Shown here: in pieces, positions 39,582 to 48,184 of the stretch
Position numbering within the stretch: position 1 is the first letter of the stretch
Layout: every line of letters starts with the position of its first letter
Source: Porphyrobacter sp. AAP60
Lineage (GTDB): Bacteria; Pseudomonadota; Alphaproteobacteria; Sphingomonadales; Sphingomonadaceae
Direction: 5' to 3'
NCBI RefSeq assembly: GCF_001296025.1
Contig: NZ_LJHV01000003.1
Span: forward strand, 1 to 64,000
Length of the DNA: 64,000 nt
The notes under the pieces: model-generated
What the model was told of the DNA's origin: nothing
What the model saw: only the letters and a program-made list of their open reading frames with translations
Database searches by the model: none
Position numbers and translations under genes: made by a program

Positions 39582-41306
39582 ATGCAGGCCGATTTTGATC
39601 TGGTGATCCGCGGCGGCACGATTGCCGACGGGACAGGGCGCGATCTGATCGATGGCGACATTGCGATTGCCGGCGGGCGGGTTGCCGCCATCGGCAAGGT
39701 CAGCGGGCGCGGGGCCGAGGAGATCGACGCCAAAGGCCGCATCGTCACCCCGGGCTTCATCGATGTTCACACCCACTACGACGGCCAATGCATCTGGGCC
39801 GAGGAGCTTTCCCCTTCATCCTCGCACGGCGTCACCACCGCCGTGATGGGCAATTGCGGCGTCGGCTTTGCGCCCTGCCGCAAGGCCGATCACGACATGC
39901 TGATCAACGTGATGGAGGGGGTGGAAGACATCCCCGGCATCGTCATGACCGAAGGCCTGCCGTGGGACTGGGAAACCTTCCCCGAATATCTCGACACGGT
40001 CGCCGCCGGAAAGCGCGATATCGATATCGCCGCCTATCTGCCGCATTCACCCTTGAGGGTCTATGCGATGGGGGAACGCGGCGGGGCCCGCGAGGTTGCC
40101 ACCCAAGACGATCTCGCGCTGATGCGCCGCCTCACGGCAGAGGCGATGCGCGCGGGGGCAATCGGCTTTGCGACCTCGCGGCTCAGCATCCACAAGACTG
40201 CCGATGGCGATGCCATCCCGACTTTCGATACCGATATTGCCGAACTGGAAGCGATCACCCGCGGCATGGCCGATGCGGGCGCGGGTACATTCCAGGTGGT
40301 GCTCGATGCCTTTGTCGGTTGGGACAAGGAATACCGCGTGATCGAGCGGGTGATCGCAGCCAGCGGCCGCCCGGCGACCTTCACGCTTGCTTCGGGCAAC
40401 GACGCGCCCCCGCGCTGGCGGCGGGTGCTGGAAATGCTGGAGGCGACCAATGCGGCAGGCGGCATCGCCAACGCGCAGGTGATGCCGCGCCCGATCGGAT
40501 TGATCGCGGGGCTGGAACTGACGGTGCACCCGTTCGTGCTGTGCCCGAGCTGGGCCAAGATCGCGCACCTCTCCATCCCCGAACAGGTCGCCGCGATGCG
40601 CGATCCCGCTTTGCGCGCTGCCCTGATCACCGAAGATTTCGCCCCCGGTCATCCCTTCAACGAGCTGGCGCGAAACTGGCGCTGGTTGTTCCCGCTCGAC
40701 AATCCGCCCGATTACGCCCCGCCCGCGCACATGAGCATGGCAGGCCAAGCCGAGGCACGCGGCTGCACCCCGCAGGAAATCGCCTATGACCGGCTGCTGG
40801 AAACCGAAGGGCGCGGGCTGTTCCTCGCCGCGCTGGGCAATTATGAAAACGCCAGCCTGGCCAGCGCGCACGAAATGCTGCGTCATCCGCACTGCGTGCC
40901 CGGCCTGGGCGATGGCGGCGCGCATTACGGCGCGATCTGCGATGCCAGCTATTCGACCTATCTGCTGACCCAGTTCGTGCAGAAGCAGGGCGAATTGTCG
41001 CTGGGCCTTGCCGAGGCGGTGCATATGCTCGGGGCGAAGGCCGCGCGGGCGGTGGGCCTGAATGATCGCGGGACACTGCACGTCGGCGGGCGGGCCGATT
41101 GCAACGTGATCGACCTCGGTGGCCTGACGCTGCACCTGCCCGAAGTGGTGCGCGATCTGCCCGCCGGCGGCCGCCGCCTGCACCAGCGCGCCACCGGCTA
41201 CGAGGCGACGATCGTGGCGGGCGAAGTCATCCGCCGCTTCGACCAGTCAACCGGAGCGCGGCCCGGCAAACTGATCCGCGGTGCGGGTTACCAGACGGCA
41301 GCCTAA
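39582..41306 (+). CDS. D-aminoacylase / N-acyl-D-amino-acid deacylase-family amidohydrolase
   Basis: A 574-residue metal-dependent hydrolase of the urease superfamily. DLVIRGGTIADGTGRDLIDGDIAI and GRIVTPGFIDVHTHYDGQ with the HxH metal motif start it. GVTTAVMGNCGVGFAPCR contains the usual bridging Cys. GLGDGGAHYGAICDAS carries the late Asp, and ARAVGLNDRGTLHVGGRADCNVIDL closes the sandwich domain. No signal peptide is seen. Such proteins cleave N-acyl-D-amino acids, but many members have other amide substrates. The 3' end overlaps the convergent SDR gene by four bases. Confidence 0.85.
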   Translation: MQADFDLVIRGGTIADGTGRDLIDGDIAIAGGRVAAIGKVSGRGAEEIDAKGRIVTPGFIDVHTHYDGQCIWAEELSPSSSHGVTTAVMGNCGVGFAPCRKADHDMLINVMEGVEDIPGIVMTEGLPWDWETFPEYLDTVAAGKRDIDIAAYLPHSPLRVYAMGERGGAREVATQDDLALMRRLTAEAMRAGAIGFATSRLSIHKTADGDAIPTFDTDIAELEAITRGMADAGAGTFQVVLDAFVGWDKEYRVIERVIAASGRPATFTLASGNDAPPRWRRVLEMLEATNAAGGIANAQVMPRPIGLIAGLELTVHPFVLCPSWAKIAHLSIPEQVAAMRDPALRAALITEDFAPGHPFNELARNWRWLFPLDNPPDYAPPAHMSMAGQAEARGCTPQEIAYDRLLETEGRGLFLAALGNYENASLASAHEMLRHPHCVPGLGDGGAHYGAICDASYSTYLLTQFVQKQGELSLGLAEAVHMLGAKAARAVGLNDRGTLHVGGRADCNVIDLGGLTLHLPEVVRDLPAGGRRLHQRATGYEATIVAGEVIRRFDQSTGARPGKLIRGAGYQTAA

Positions 41307-42076
41307 CGCCCGCCCGTCACGTACAGACACTGCCCCGTGATCCAGCTGGCCGCAGGCGAAGCCATGAAGACGACCGCGGCGGCGATATCCTCGGGCGCGC
41401 CATAGCGGCCCAGCGGAATGCCGATCATGCCCAGCAGTTTCTCGCGCTTCTCGTCGGTGTCGGTGCCCATGCATTCATCAAAATTCTCGGTCGGCACCGG
41501 GCCGGGCGCGACCGCATTGACTCTGATCTTCGGCGCCACCTCGACCGCGAGCGTGGTGGTCAGGCTGTTCACCGCTGCCTTGGCCGCGCCATAGGGCCCG
41601 TTCTTGACCTGCGGGCCAAAGGCGGACCGCGACGAGATATTGACGATCGCCCCGCCCGCATCGGCCATATGCCGCGCGGCGACGCTCGATCCCATCCACA
41701 CCGCCTTGAGGTTGAGCGCGATCTGCGCGTCAAAATTCTCCTCCGGCGTGCGGGTGAGATAGCGCGGGGTTGCATCGGGGATGCCGCCGGCATTGTTGAC
41801 CCAGATGGTCAGCTTGCCGAATGCGGCAATGGTTGCCTGCGCCAGCTGTTCCAGCGCAGCGCCATCGGTCGCATCGGTCGCCAGCGGCAGGGCGCGGCGG
41901 CCCAGTGCCTCGATTTCCTGCGCCACGCCATCAAGATCAGCCTGCGTGCGCGCGGCCAGTGCGACATCGGCACCTGCCTCGGCCAGAGCAATCGCAATCG
42001 CCCGCCCGATCCCCTTGCCCGCGCCGGTGACCACCGCCACTTCGCCATCGAGCCGAAACCGATCCAGAATCGCCAT
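41303..42076 (-). CDS. Short-chain dehydrogenase/reductase
   Basis: A 257-residue classical SDR. VVTGAGKGIGRAIAIAL is the TGxxxGxG cofactor loop, WVNNAGG the NNAG motif and ISSRSAFGPQVKNGPYGAAKAAV contains the catalytic Ser and YxxxK. VAPGPVPTENF lies after the active site. It reduces or oxidises a carbonyl with NAD(P); 3-oxoacyl reductase-like sequences are closest in style, but the substrate is not determined. It stands alone on its strand, about 190 bp from the tRNA-Thr gene. Confidence 0.9.
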   Translation of the reverse strand: MAILDRFRLDGEVAVVTGAGKGIGRAIAIALAEAGADVALAARTQADLDGVAQEIEALGRRALPLATDATDGAALEQLAQATIAAFGKLTIWVNNAGGIPDATPRYLTRTPEENFDAQIALNLKAVWMGSSVAARHMADAGGAIVNISSRSAFGPQVKNGPYGAAKAAVNSLTTTLAVEVAPKIRVNAVAPGPVPTENFDECMGTDTDEKREKLLGMIGIPLGRYGAPEDIAAAVVFMASPAASWITGQCLYVTGGR

Positions 42077-42264
42077 AAGGCCCCCTTGCGCCGCATGATT
42101 GCCACCCGGAACCTAAGGCCAGCACGCCGGGGCAACACTGACGCTTCAGATAGGCTGTCGCCGCAGCGCCATACCCGCTGCAATCAGACACAGGCTGCCC
42201 ACTGCGGTATTGCATCACAAGGCGCAAAGCCAACCGGTTCCTTGAGTTTTTCATGGAAATTTGC

Positions 42265-42340
42265 TGGTGCCGCTTACAGGATTCGAACCTGTGACCCCAT
42301 CATTACGAATGATGTGCTCTACCGACTGAGCTAAAGCGGC
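42265..42340 (-). tRNA. tRNA-Thr (CGT)
   Basis: The minus strand folds as a full cloverleaf of 76 nt including an encoded CCA. The acceptor arms are GCCGCTT/AAGCGGC, the D-arm GCTC/GAGC. The anticodon stem CATCA/TGATG holds the loop TTCGTAA with anticodon CGT, and the T-arm contains GGTTCGAATCC. It decodes ACG. Confidence 0.97.
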
Positions 42341-42389
42341 ACTCTGCCCGCTGCCCTAATTCGCGTGGGAAGCGTGCGCAATGCAAAGG

Positions 42390-42463
42390 TGGAGGCCCGA
42401 GCCGGAATCGAACCGGCGTGCAAGGATTTGCAGTCCTCTGCGTAACCACTCCGCCATCGGGCC
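42390..42463 (-). tRNA. tRNA-Cys (GCA)
   Basis: A 74-nt minus-strand cloverleaf with encoded CCA. The acceptor arms are GGCCCGA/TCGGGCC, and the anticodon stem GAGGA/TCCTT has the loop CTGCAAA with anticodon GCA. The T-arm has CCGGTTCGATTCCGG. It lies 49 bp upstream of tRNA-Thr on the same strand and may be cotranscribed. Confidence 0.97.
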
Positions 42464-42617
42464 GAGCCATCCTGAACCCAAGGGCCCCGGACAGAGCGCG
42501 CGCACTAGCGATTCGGCGCGGGCTTGGCAATGAATGTTTGGCAGGGAGAGTTTGGCAGGCCGGGTTGACGTAACGTCAATCTGGACGACCCCTTCGCGGC
42601 GGGGCATGGCAGCAGGC

Positions 42618-43397
42618 ATGACCATTGCCAGCTTGCTCGAACCCGTTACCGGCCAGCCCGGCCCCGCCCGCCTTGCCCATGCGCAGGATTGGTTACAGGG
42701 CCGCACACTGTATGGCGGCGCTTCTGCGCTGGTGGCCTACACCATGGCCACCCGCGCCTTTACCGGCCTGCCGCCCCTGCGCGCCGGGCAGGTCGCATTT
42801 GTCGCGCCGGTGGGTGAGGAGATTTCCCTGTCGGCCGAAATCGTGCGGCAGGGCCGCAACGTCACCCAGGTGCGCAGTGAAATCCACAGCGATGGCAAAG
42901 TGGCGCTCAGCGCTTTCTGGCTGTTCGGCGAAGGGCGCGAGCCCAATGCGGTGCATCCTGCCGCGCCGCCTGAAAGCTGGCCCGGCGCGCCCGAGGATAA
43001 CGAGGTCGTGACCCACAGTTTCGCGCCGAGCTTCGTCGCCAAGAATTTCGAGCTGCGCTACGGCCAGCCCAAGGGGGATGATCGCGGCGCAACGGTGCGG
43101 CGCTGGGCGCGGCTGATCGAAGAGCATGATCTCGATCCGGTATCGAAGCTGGTGCTGATGGGCGATGTAATGCCGCCCGGCGCAATGCGTGCCATGCAGC
43201 GCACCGGCCCGATCAGTTCGGTCAACTGGTCGTTCAACGTGCTCGACACCGAAAGCCGCTCGCCCGGGGGCTGGTATCTGGCGGAAAACGCCAGCCAGCA
43301 CGCCGATGGCGGCTATTCTTCGGAACGGCTCAGGCTGTGGGATGCCGATGGCAAGCAGGTGCTTGACGGGATCCAGTGCGTGGCGGTGTTCGGCTAG
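42618..43397 (+). CDS. Acyl-CoA thioesterase (double hot-dog, TesB-like)
   Basis: A 259-residue protein with two hot-dog halves. LQGRTLYGGASALVAYTMATRAF is the first hot-dog helix, and GPISSVNWSFNVLDTE with GGWYLAENASQHADGGYSSERLRLWDADGK is the second, as in fungal-type and TesB thioesterases. It would hydrolyse acyl-CoA to free acid and CoA. ATG 42618 gives the usual short N-terminus; ATG 42606 is possible and the frame is open from 42534. It converges with a crotonase gene. Confidence 0.78.
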   Translation: MTIASLLEPVTGQPGPARLAHAQDWLQGRTLYGGASALVAYTMATRAFTGLPPLRAGQVAFVAPVGEEISLSAEIVRQGRNVTQVRSEIHSDGKVALSAFWLFGEGREPNAVHPAAPPESWPGAPEDNEVVTHSFAPSFVAKNFELRYGQPKGDDRGATVRRWARLIEEHDLDPVSKLVLMGDVMPPGAMRAMQRTGPISSVNWSFNVLDTESRSPGGWYLAENASQHADGGYSSERLRLWDADGKQVLDGIQCVAVFG

Positions 43398-43405
43398 GCC
43401 CGCGG

Positions 43406-44224
43406 CTACAAATCGCCGAAGTTGGGCTTGCGACGCTCCATTTCAGACATCACGGCTTCGACCTGATTGGGTGTGCGCATGATGCCGTGCTGTTCGATGC
43501 TCTCTTCCAGCAAAATCGCATCGGTTTCCCGGTCGATCATCGCTGCGTTCAGGCGCTTGGCGGCGCGAATGGCGTGCGGGTTCTTGCCGGCGATGGTGCG
43601 GGCGATCGCAAGCGCACGTTCACGCGGGTTTTCGTCGATATAGGTGGCAAGCCCGAGGGTCTGCGCCTCGGCGCCTGTAAATTCGCGGTTGGTGTAGATC
43701 AATTCGCGCAGCACGTCATCGCGCACCAGCCCGCGCCACAGCGCATAGCCGCCCATATCAGGCACCAGCCCCCACTTCATCTCCATGATCGACATGCGGG
43801 TATCAGGGTGGGCGATGCGGATATCGGCGCCACTGGCAATCGCCAGACCGCCGCCGAAGCACACGCCGTGCAGCGCCGCGATTACCGGCACGGGCAGTTT
43901 GCGCCACTGCATCGAAACCTGCTGGAACTTGTTGGCGTTACCATAGGTGCGCTCGGTCAGGCTTGGCTCGTCCTCCGCCGGTTTGCGCGAAAAATTCGAT
44001 AGGTCGAGCCCGGCGCAAAACGCCCGTCCCTCACCGGAAAGCACCACCGCACGCAGGCCCTTCATCCGCTGCAAGATGCTGCCAGCTTCGATGATGCGCT
44101 GAAACATCTCCGGATCGAGTGCGTTCATCTTGTCGGCGCGGACAAAGCGCACTTCGGCCACGCCGTCCTCCCCCAGTTCGATGGCGACGCGGTCATTGGC
44201 AGTCATGGTGGCTGTGGCGGACAT
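43406..44224 (-). CDS. Enoyl-CoA hydratase/isomerase (crotonase family)
   Basis: The 272-residue protein has the crotonase oxyanion-hole segments VVLSGEGRAFCAGLDLSNF and HGVCFGGGLAIASGADIRIA. The acidic position is in MEMKWGLVPDMGG, where Glu/Asp residues vary between hydratases, isomerases and hydrolases. No partner beta-oxidation gene is adjacent, only the thioesterase convergent to it. The exact acyl-CoA reaction is undetermined. Confidence 0.88.
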   Translation of the reverse strand: MSATATMTANDRVAIELGEDGVAEVRFVRADKMNALDPEMFQRIIEAGSILQRMKGLRAVVLSGEGRAFCAGLDLSNFSRKPAEDEPSLTERTYGNANKFQQVSMQWRKLPVPVIAALHGVCFGGGLAIASGADIRIAHPDTRMSIMEMKWGLVPDMGGYALWRGLVRDDVLRELIYTNREFTGAEAQTLGLATYIDENPRERALAIARTIAGKNPHAIRAAKRLNAAMIDRETDAILLEESIEQHGIMRTPNQVEAVMSEMERRKPNFGDL

Positions 44225-44306
44225 CAGAAGGGCACCCTCTCAAGGCAAAGTTGTTGCGCGCAAGATTGGCCCAAGGCCCGCGCCAAGTCCAGCGCGGGGC
44301 GCGCTA

Positions 44307-44702
44307 TCAAACGTGATCAGCGCCAAGAATCCGGAAATCATCAGAAGCGGGCGGCGTATCGAGATAATAGCCGCCATCAGGGTGGGTCGCGATCAGGCGG
44401 GCGAGGCCGAAAGCGTCAAGTTTGACCCGCAGCCGCGCGACGTGCACGGCAAGGCTGTTGGTCTCCGGTTCGATGTGGATGCGCCAGACATCGGCCAGCA
44501 GGGCGCGCCGGGTCATCCGCTCTCCCGGACTTTCGGCCAGCCGCCACATCAGCGCAAACTCGCGCGGGTGCAGTCCCAGCCAGCGATCTTCCACCCGCGC
44601 ATCGCGGTGAAACAGATCAAGCGTGACATCACCCGCCTCGCGGAAGCGGGGCATCATCGCGTCGCCGCCGGGCAGCCGCGTTGGCCTGACAGGTGCGTTC
44701 AC
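44307..44702 (-). CDS. Stand-alone OmpR-type winged-helix DNA-binding protein
   Basis: A 131-residue protein consisting almost entirely of a response-regulator C-terminal domain: LGLHPREFALMWRLAESPGERMTRRALLADVWR, then TNSLAVHVARLRVKLDAFGLARLIATHPDGGYYLD with the recognition helix and wing. There is no receiver domain. The GTG start at 44702 overlaps the stop of the JAB-domain gene (GTGA). It is the last gene of a five-gene operon; its input signal must come from another protein or ligand, perhaps from a partner in the operon. Confidence 0.83.
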   Translation of the reverse strand: MNAPVRPTRLPGGDAMMPRFREAGDVTLDLFHRDARVEDRWLGLHPREFALMWRLAESPGERMTRRALLADVWRIHIEPETNSLAVHVARLRVKLDAFGLARLIATHPDGGYYLDTPPASDDFRILGADHV

Positions 44703-45181
44703 AGCATCCCTCCCGCCCGCATCGAATAGACCGCATCGGTGGTAAAGATCAGGTGGTCGATGAGTTCGATATCGAGCGCCCCTGCGACTTCGGCCAGACG
44801 GCGAGTGGCAGCGATATCGGAGCTGCTCGGACGACAATCGCCCGAAGGGTGGTTATGGGCGAGGATCATGCCCCGCGCACCCAGCCGCAATGCTTCGCCA
44901 AACACCTCGCGCATACGCAGCGAGAGCGCGCCGATGCTTCCCATGCCGATGCCGGAATCACCCAGAAAGGAGCGGCCCCCGTCGACGAAAATCACATGGG
45001 CGCGTTCGTGCTTTCCCTCCGGGCTGAGCACAACCTTGCCGAGGTGAGCGACCAGCGCGGACAGGCGCTCGTGCTGCGGGGTATAGGCTGAAGGCCGGGA
45101 CTGGAGCGCCGCAGTCACCACGATACGACGCCTGCGGCAGAGGGGTGGGACATACGCGGCATCAACGGTCTCCCGCAGCAC
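44699..45181 (-). CDS. JAB/MPN-domain protein (RadC-like, short)
   Basis: A 160-residue protein with the RadC JAMM metal motif in MILAHNHPSGDCRPSSSD, plus FVDGGRSFLGDSGIGMGSIGALSLRMREVFGEAL and LIDHLIFTTDAVYSMR. It lacks the helix-hairpin-helix N-terminal domain of full RadC (about 220 residues). GTG 45181 lies two bases after the stop of the membrane-protein gene and was preferred; the open frame continues to 45409, inside that gene. RadC proteins are not proven repair enzymes. The operon setting suggests a regulatory or peptidase-like role (inference). Confidence 0.8.
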   Translation of the reverse strand: MLRETVDAAYVPPLCRRRRIVVTAALQSRPSAYTPQHERLSALVAHLGKVVLSPEGKHERAHVIFVDGGRSFLGDSGIGMGSIGALSLRMREVFGEALRLGARGMILAHNHPSGDCRPSSSDIAATRRLAEVAGALDIELIDHLIFTTDAVYSMRAGGML

Positions 45182-45183
45182 GG

Positions 45184-45693
45184 TCAGGTCTGGAACAGCG
45201 GCTTGTGATTGCCGGTGGTCCGCCAATCCCGGTACTGGCCGAACTTTTGCTGGCGGCGGACATGGCGGACGAAACCCGCAAAGATCAGCACCAACTGGCA
45301 ATAGGCCGGGCCTGCCGACAGCACCAAAAAGGCCAGCAGCGAAACCGAATCGATCAACCCGTGCGCAGCATAAGCGCCGATTGCCACGAGCTGTAAGCCT
45401 GCGATCCACAAGGGGTAATTGCGGTTGGCGTTAAGCGCCACCACAACGAAGGCCGCCAAGGCGACCACATCGATGCTGACCGCCACCCAGGCATATTGAC
45501 CGACGTGCAGATTGCCGAGGCCTAAGGCACGGAACACGTAAACCGGCGCCACCATGGTCGCGATGAAGAGCCCGATCAGCCAGCGTTCGGGCGCTGCCCC
45601 GCGGCGCCATATCGCCAGTGCCAGAAGGACACTGGCGATATGCTGCGCCAGGACACGGTACTCGTTATAAAACTCGAGGAGTACGGCGCCCAT
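45184..45693 (-). CDS. Small multi-pass membrane protein of unknown function
   Basis: A 169-residue protein with about five hydrophobic helices (SVLLALAIW, WLIGLFIATMVAPVYVF, AWVAVSIDVVALAAFVVVAL, WIAGLQLVAIGAYAAHGLI, LLAFLVLSAGPAYCQLVLIFAGF). It ends with a basic cytoplasmic tail (HVRRQQKFGQYRDW). I do not recognise the family. Two-base gaps on either side place it firmly in the five-gene operon between a helical protein and the JAB protein. Confidence 0.75.
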   Translation of the reverse strand: MGAVLLEFYNEYRVLAQHIASVLLALAIWRRGAAPERWLIGLFIATMVAPVYVFRALGLGNLHVGQYAWVAVSIDVVALAAFVVVALNANRNYPLWIAGLQLVAIGAYAAHGLIDSVSLLAFLVLSAGPAYCQLVLIFAGFVRHVRRQQKFGQYRDWRTTGNHKPLFQT

Positions 45694-45695
45694 TA

Positions 45696-46040
45696 TCAGG
45701 CTGCGAGGGCCGCGTTCTGATGGGCCGGGGCAGCAACAGCAGCGGCGGGGATCTCGGTCGGCATGCCGCCGTCGGGACCAGCATGAACGATGGCGACCTT
45801 GCTGAGTTCGTCATGGACGCGCAGCAGGTTGGTCGACATTGACAGCGCCTGCGCTTCAGCCTCGGTCAGGCGCATCAGCGCCCGCTGGCCGGTGTGCACT
45901 TCGACTGCGGGATTTTGCCGGGCGCTGAGCATTGCCTGCTTCAGGCGCGCCATCGCGATGATCGCTTCATCGGCCAGCGCTTCGGCTTCACGGATCAGCT
46001 TCTTCATGTTGTGAGCATCATTCAGGATACGGTCGGTCAT
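45696..46040 (-). CDS. Small helical protein of unknown function
   Basis: The protein has 114 residues, almost all predicted helix (MKKLIREAEALADEAIIAMARLKQAMLSARQ; RLTEAEAQALSMSTNLLRVHDELSKVAIVH), and ends in an Ala/Pro-rich tail. It has no signal peptide or membrane segment and may form a coiled coil. It lies 27 bp after the membrane-anchored HTH gene and two bases before the membrane-protein gene. Confidence 0.7.
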   Translation of the reverse strand: MTDRILNDAHNMKKLIREAEALADEAIIAMARLKQAMLSARQNPAVEVHTGQRALMRLTEAEAQALSMSTNLLRVHDELSKVAIVHAGPDGGMPTEIPAAAVAAPAHQNAALAA

Positions 46041-46067
46041 TGCAGTTCCTTCGCCCCGTCGCGGCGC

Positions 46068-46703
46068 TCAACCTGCGACATTCATTTGGTCCACGGAGAC
46101 GGTCGCCCTGCCTTCTGTCGCTTCGCTGAGGGTAACCGCCGCAGTGACTGTCAGCACCACGGCAGCGAGAACCCCCGAAGCAATCCCCACGATTGCCCCC
46201 AGCCGGAACAGAACGGCATGCTCTCCGTCGAGCACTCCGGGGACAACCCTCGGTTCGCCCGGCCTGAGCCACGGTGCCTGTTCAATCAGTGGCATCGCAT
46301 CGCTCAGGACCAGTCGGCCCGGGTCATCCCGAACCGGTTCGTCAGCCAAATCAGCTGCCGGGTTAATCTGAGTTTTTGTGTATGCAGATTGACTGAAGGG
46401 GTTGAGCGAACCTTCATCCGTAGGGATGCCGATGTCGAACTCTACGAAATCATCGGCCTCTGAAGGCCAATCAGGCAGCCCCTCGGGCGGCGCTTCCGAG
46501 GCGACAGAAGTACGATAGTTTTCAACCAGTTCACCTAGGCTTCCTGCCTCGTAAACGTCCTTCAGCGCACGGATATGCTGGTTGATCCGGGTTTCGGACA
46601 CGCCCAGTTCCAGCGCGATCACCTTGATGGGCACGCGCCGGTCAATACGCTCCATAACGGCGTGTTGCCTGTCGGTTAGCCGTCGCGCGGCTCCAGACGC
46701 CAT
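46068..46703 (-). CDS. LuxR-type HTH protein with C-terminal membrane anchor
   Basis: The 211-residue protein starts with a LuxR/sigma-4-like HTH: LTDRQHAVMERIDRRVPIKVIALELGVSETRINQHIRALKDVYEAGSLGELVENYR. An acidic linker of about 90 residues follows. One membrane helix (FRLGAIVGIASGVLAAVVLTVTAAV) and a short outer tail end the protein. DNA binding at one end and a membrane anchor at the other resemble ToxR-like one-component regulators. It is first in the five-gene operon, and its promoter region carries two CAAATTGG repeats 21 bp apart that could be self-operators. Confidence 0.8.
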   Translation of the reverse strand: MASGAARRLTDRQHAVMERIDRRVPIKVIALELGVSETRINQHIRALKDVYEAGSLGELVENYRTSVASEAPPEGLPDWPSEADDFVEFDIGIPTDEGSLNPFSQSAYTKTQINPAADLADEPVRDDPGRLVLSDAMPLIEQAPWLRPGEPRVVPGVLDGEHAVLFRLGAIVGIASGVLAAVVLTVTAAVTLSEATEGRATVSVDQMNVAG

Positions 46704-46749
46704 GGTCTCTCCTCCAAAATCGGAACCCCTGTGTAAACCCAGGTTAACG

Positions 46750-46778
46750 CAAATTGGTCCGGATTTCCTCCAAATTGG
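46750..46778. promoter_or_regulatory. Direct repeats CAAATTGG upstream of the HTH-membrane gene
   Basis: CAAATTGG occurs at 46750-46757 and 46771-46778, start to start 21 bp, about two helical turns. It lies 47-75 bp upstream of the ATG at 46703, where an activator or repressor would bind. The gap from 46704 to 46824 has no other feature. Confidence 0.35.
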
Positions 46779-46824
46779 ACGAGAAAGCGTTGCGTTCCGT
46801 CAAACAGCTAGGGTTGGCACGGGC

Positions 46825-48024
46825 TTAACCGGCCGAACTGTTGACCCCCTTGGATTGCAGGTATCGCTTGATATTGCGGGCCGCCTGCCGAAGCCGCTGC
46901 TCGTTCTCGACCATAGCGATGCGGACATAACCCTCGCCGTTTTCGCCATAACCGACACCGGGCGCGACTGCGACCTCCGCCTCGGTCAGCAACTGTTTGG
47001 AAAATTCGAGACTGCCCATCGACTTGAGCGCCGGGGGCAGCGGCGCCCAGGCAAACATCGATGCGCGCGGCGCGGGAATATCCCAGCCGGCCCGGCCGAA
47101 TGCTTCAACCATTACGTCGCGGCGCTTGTGATACAGCGCGCGGTTGGCATCGACAATATCTTGCGGGCCGTTCAACGCTGCACAGGCCGCAGCCTGCACC
47201 GGAGTGAAGGCGCCGTAATCAAGATAGGATTTCACCCGCGTCAGGGCTGCGATCAGCTGCTTGTTGCCAACCGCAAAGCCCATCCGCCAGCCCGCCATCG
47301 AATAAGTCTTGGACATCGAAGTGAATTCGATCGCGACATCCTTTGCACCCGGCACCTGCATGATCGAAGGCGTGGGATTGCCATCGTAATAGAGCTCGGA
47401 ATAGGCGAGGTCGCTCACGACCCAAACCTGGTTCTCCTTCGCCCAGGCGACCAGCCTTTCGTAAAATGCCAGGTCGACCACCTCGGCGGTGGGGTTTGAT
47501 GGATAGCTGACCACCAGCACACTGGGACGCGGCACAGTGAAGTTCATCGCCCGTTCCAGCGATTCCCAATAAAGATCGTCCGGCGTTGCCGGCACCGAAC
47601 GGATTGTTGCGCCGGCGATAATGAAGCCGAAGGTATGGATCGGATAAGACGGGTTGGGCGCCAGCACCACATCGCCGGGAGCGATGATCGCTGTGGCGAG
47701 GCTCGACAGCCCCTCCTTCGAGCCCATCGTTACCACCACTTCCGTTTCGGGATCGAGATCGACGCCGAAGCGGCGCGCGTAATAGCCTGCCTGTGCGCGG
47801 CGCAGGCCGGGGATACCCTTGGACTGCGAATAGCCGTGCGCATCGGGTTTGGCCGCAACCTCGCACAGCTTGTCGATGACATGCTGCGGCGGCGGTTGAT
47901 CGGGGTTACCCATGCCAAGGTCGATAATGTCCTGCCCGGCAAGCCTTGCGGCATGGCGCATGGAATTGACCTCCGCGATCACATACGGGGGCATCCGCTT
48001 CATGCGATAGAACTGGTCATTCAT
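46825..48024 (-). CDS. alaC: Class I aminotransferase, AlaC / LL-DAP aminotransferase-like
   Basis: A 399-residue fold-type I PLP enzyme. DLGMGNPDQPPP, YSQSKGIPGLRRAQAGYY, VVTMGSKEGLSSLATAII and SYPSNPTAEV are AlaC-like. The PLP Lys is in SMSKTYSMAGWRMGF. It interconverts alanine and pyruvate with glutamate/2-oxoglutarate; in some bacteria close relatives act as aspartate or LL-diaminopimelate aminotransferases. It is divergent from phaC with about 160 bp between them. Confidence 0.87.
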   Translation of the reverse strand: MNDQFYRMKRMPPYVIAEVNSMRHAARLAGQDIIDLGMGNPDQPPPQHVIDKLCEVAAKPDAHGYSQSKGIPGLRRAQAGYYARRFGVDLDPETEVVVTMGSKEGLSSLATAIIAPGDVVLAPNPSYPIHTFGFIIAGATIRSVPATPDDLYWESLERAMNFTVPRPSVLVVSYPSNPTAEVVDLAFYERLVAWAKENQVWVVSDLAYSELYYDGNPTPSIMQVPGAKDVAIEFTSMSKTYSMAGWRMGFAVGNKQLIAALTRVKSYLDYGAFTPVQAAACAALNGPQDIVDANRALYHKRRDVMVEAFGRAGWDIPAPRASMFAWAPLPPALKSMGSLEFSKQLLTEAEVAVAPGVGYGENGEGYVRIAMVENEQRLRQAARNIKRYLQSKGVNSSAG

Positions 48025-48184
48025 CGTCTGTCATCACCTTGTCTTGCGCGAGGTCTGGTGAGGCGCCGCGCGATTTTCTCCCTAGGCGAAGACCGCGGGC
48101 GGTGGGAAGGCGTTTTCGCCAATTGCGGCGCGCACCGAATGGCGGCACTAGGGAATGCAACAGCGATCAGGGAAACTTCAGGCC

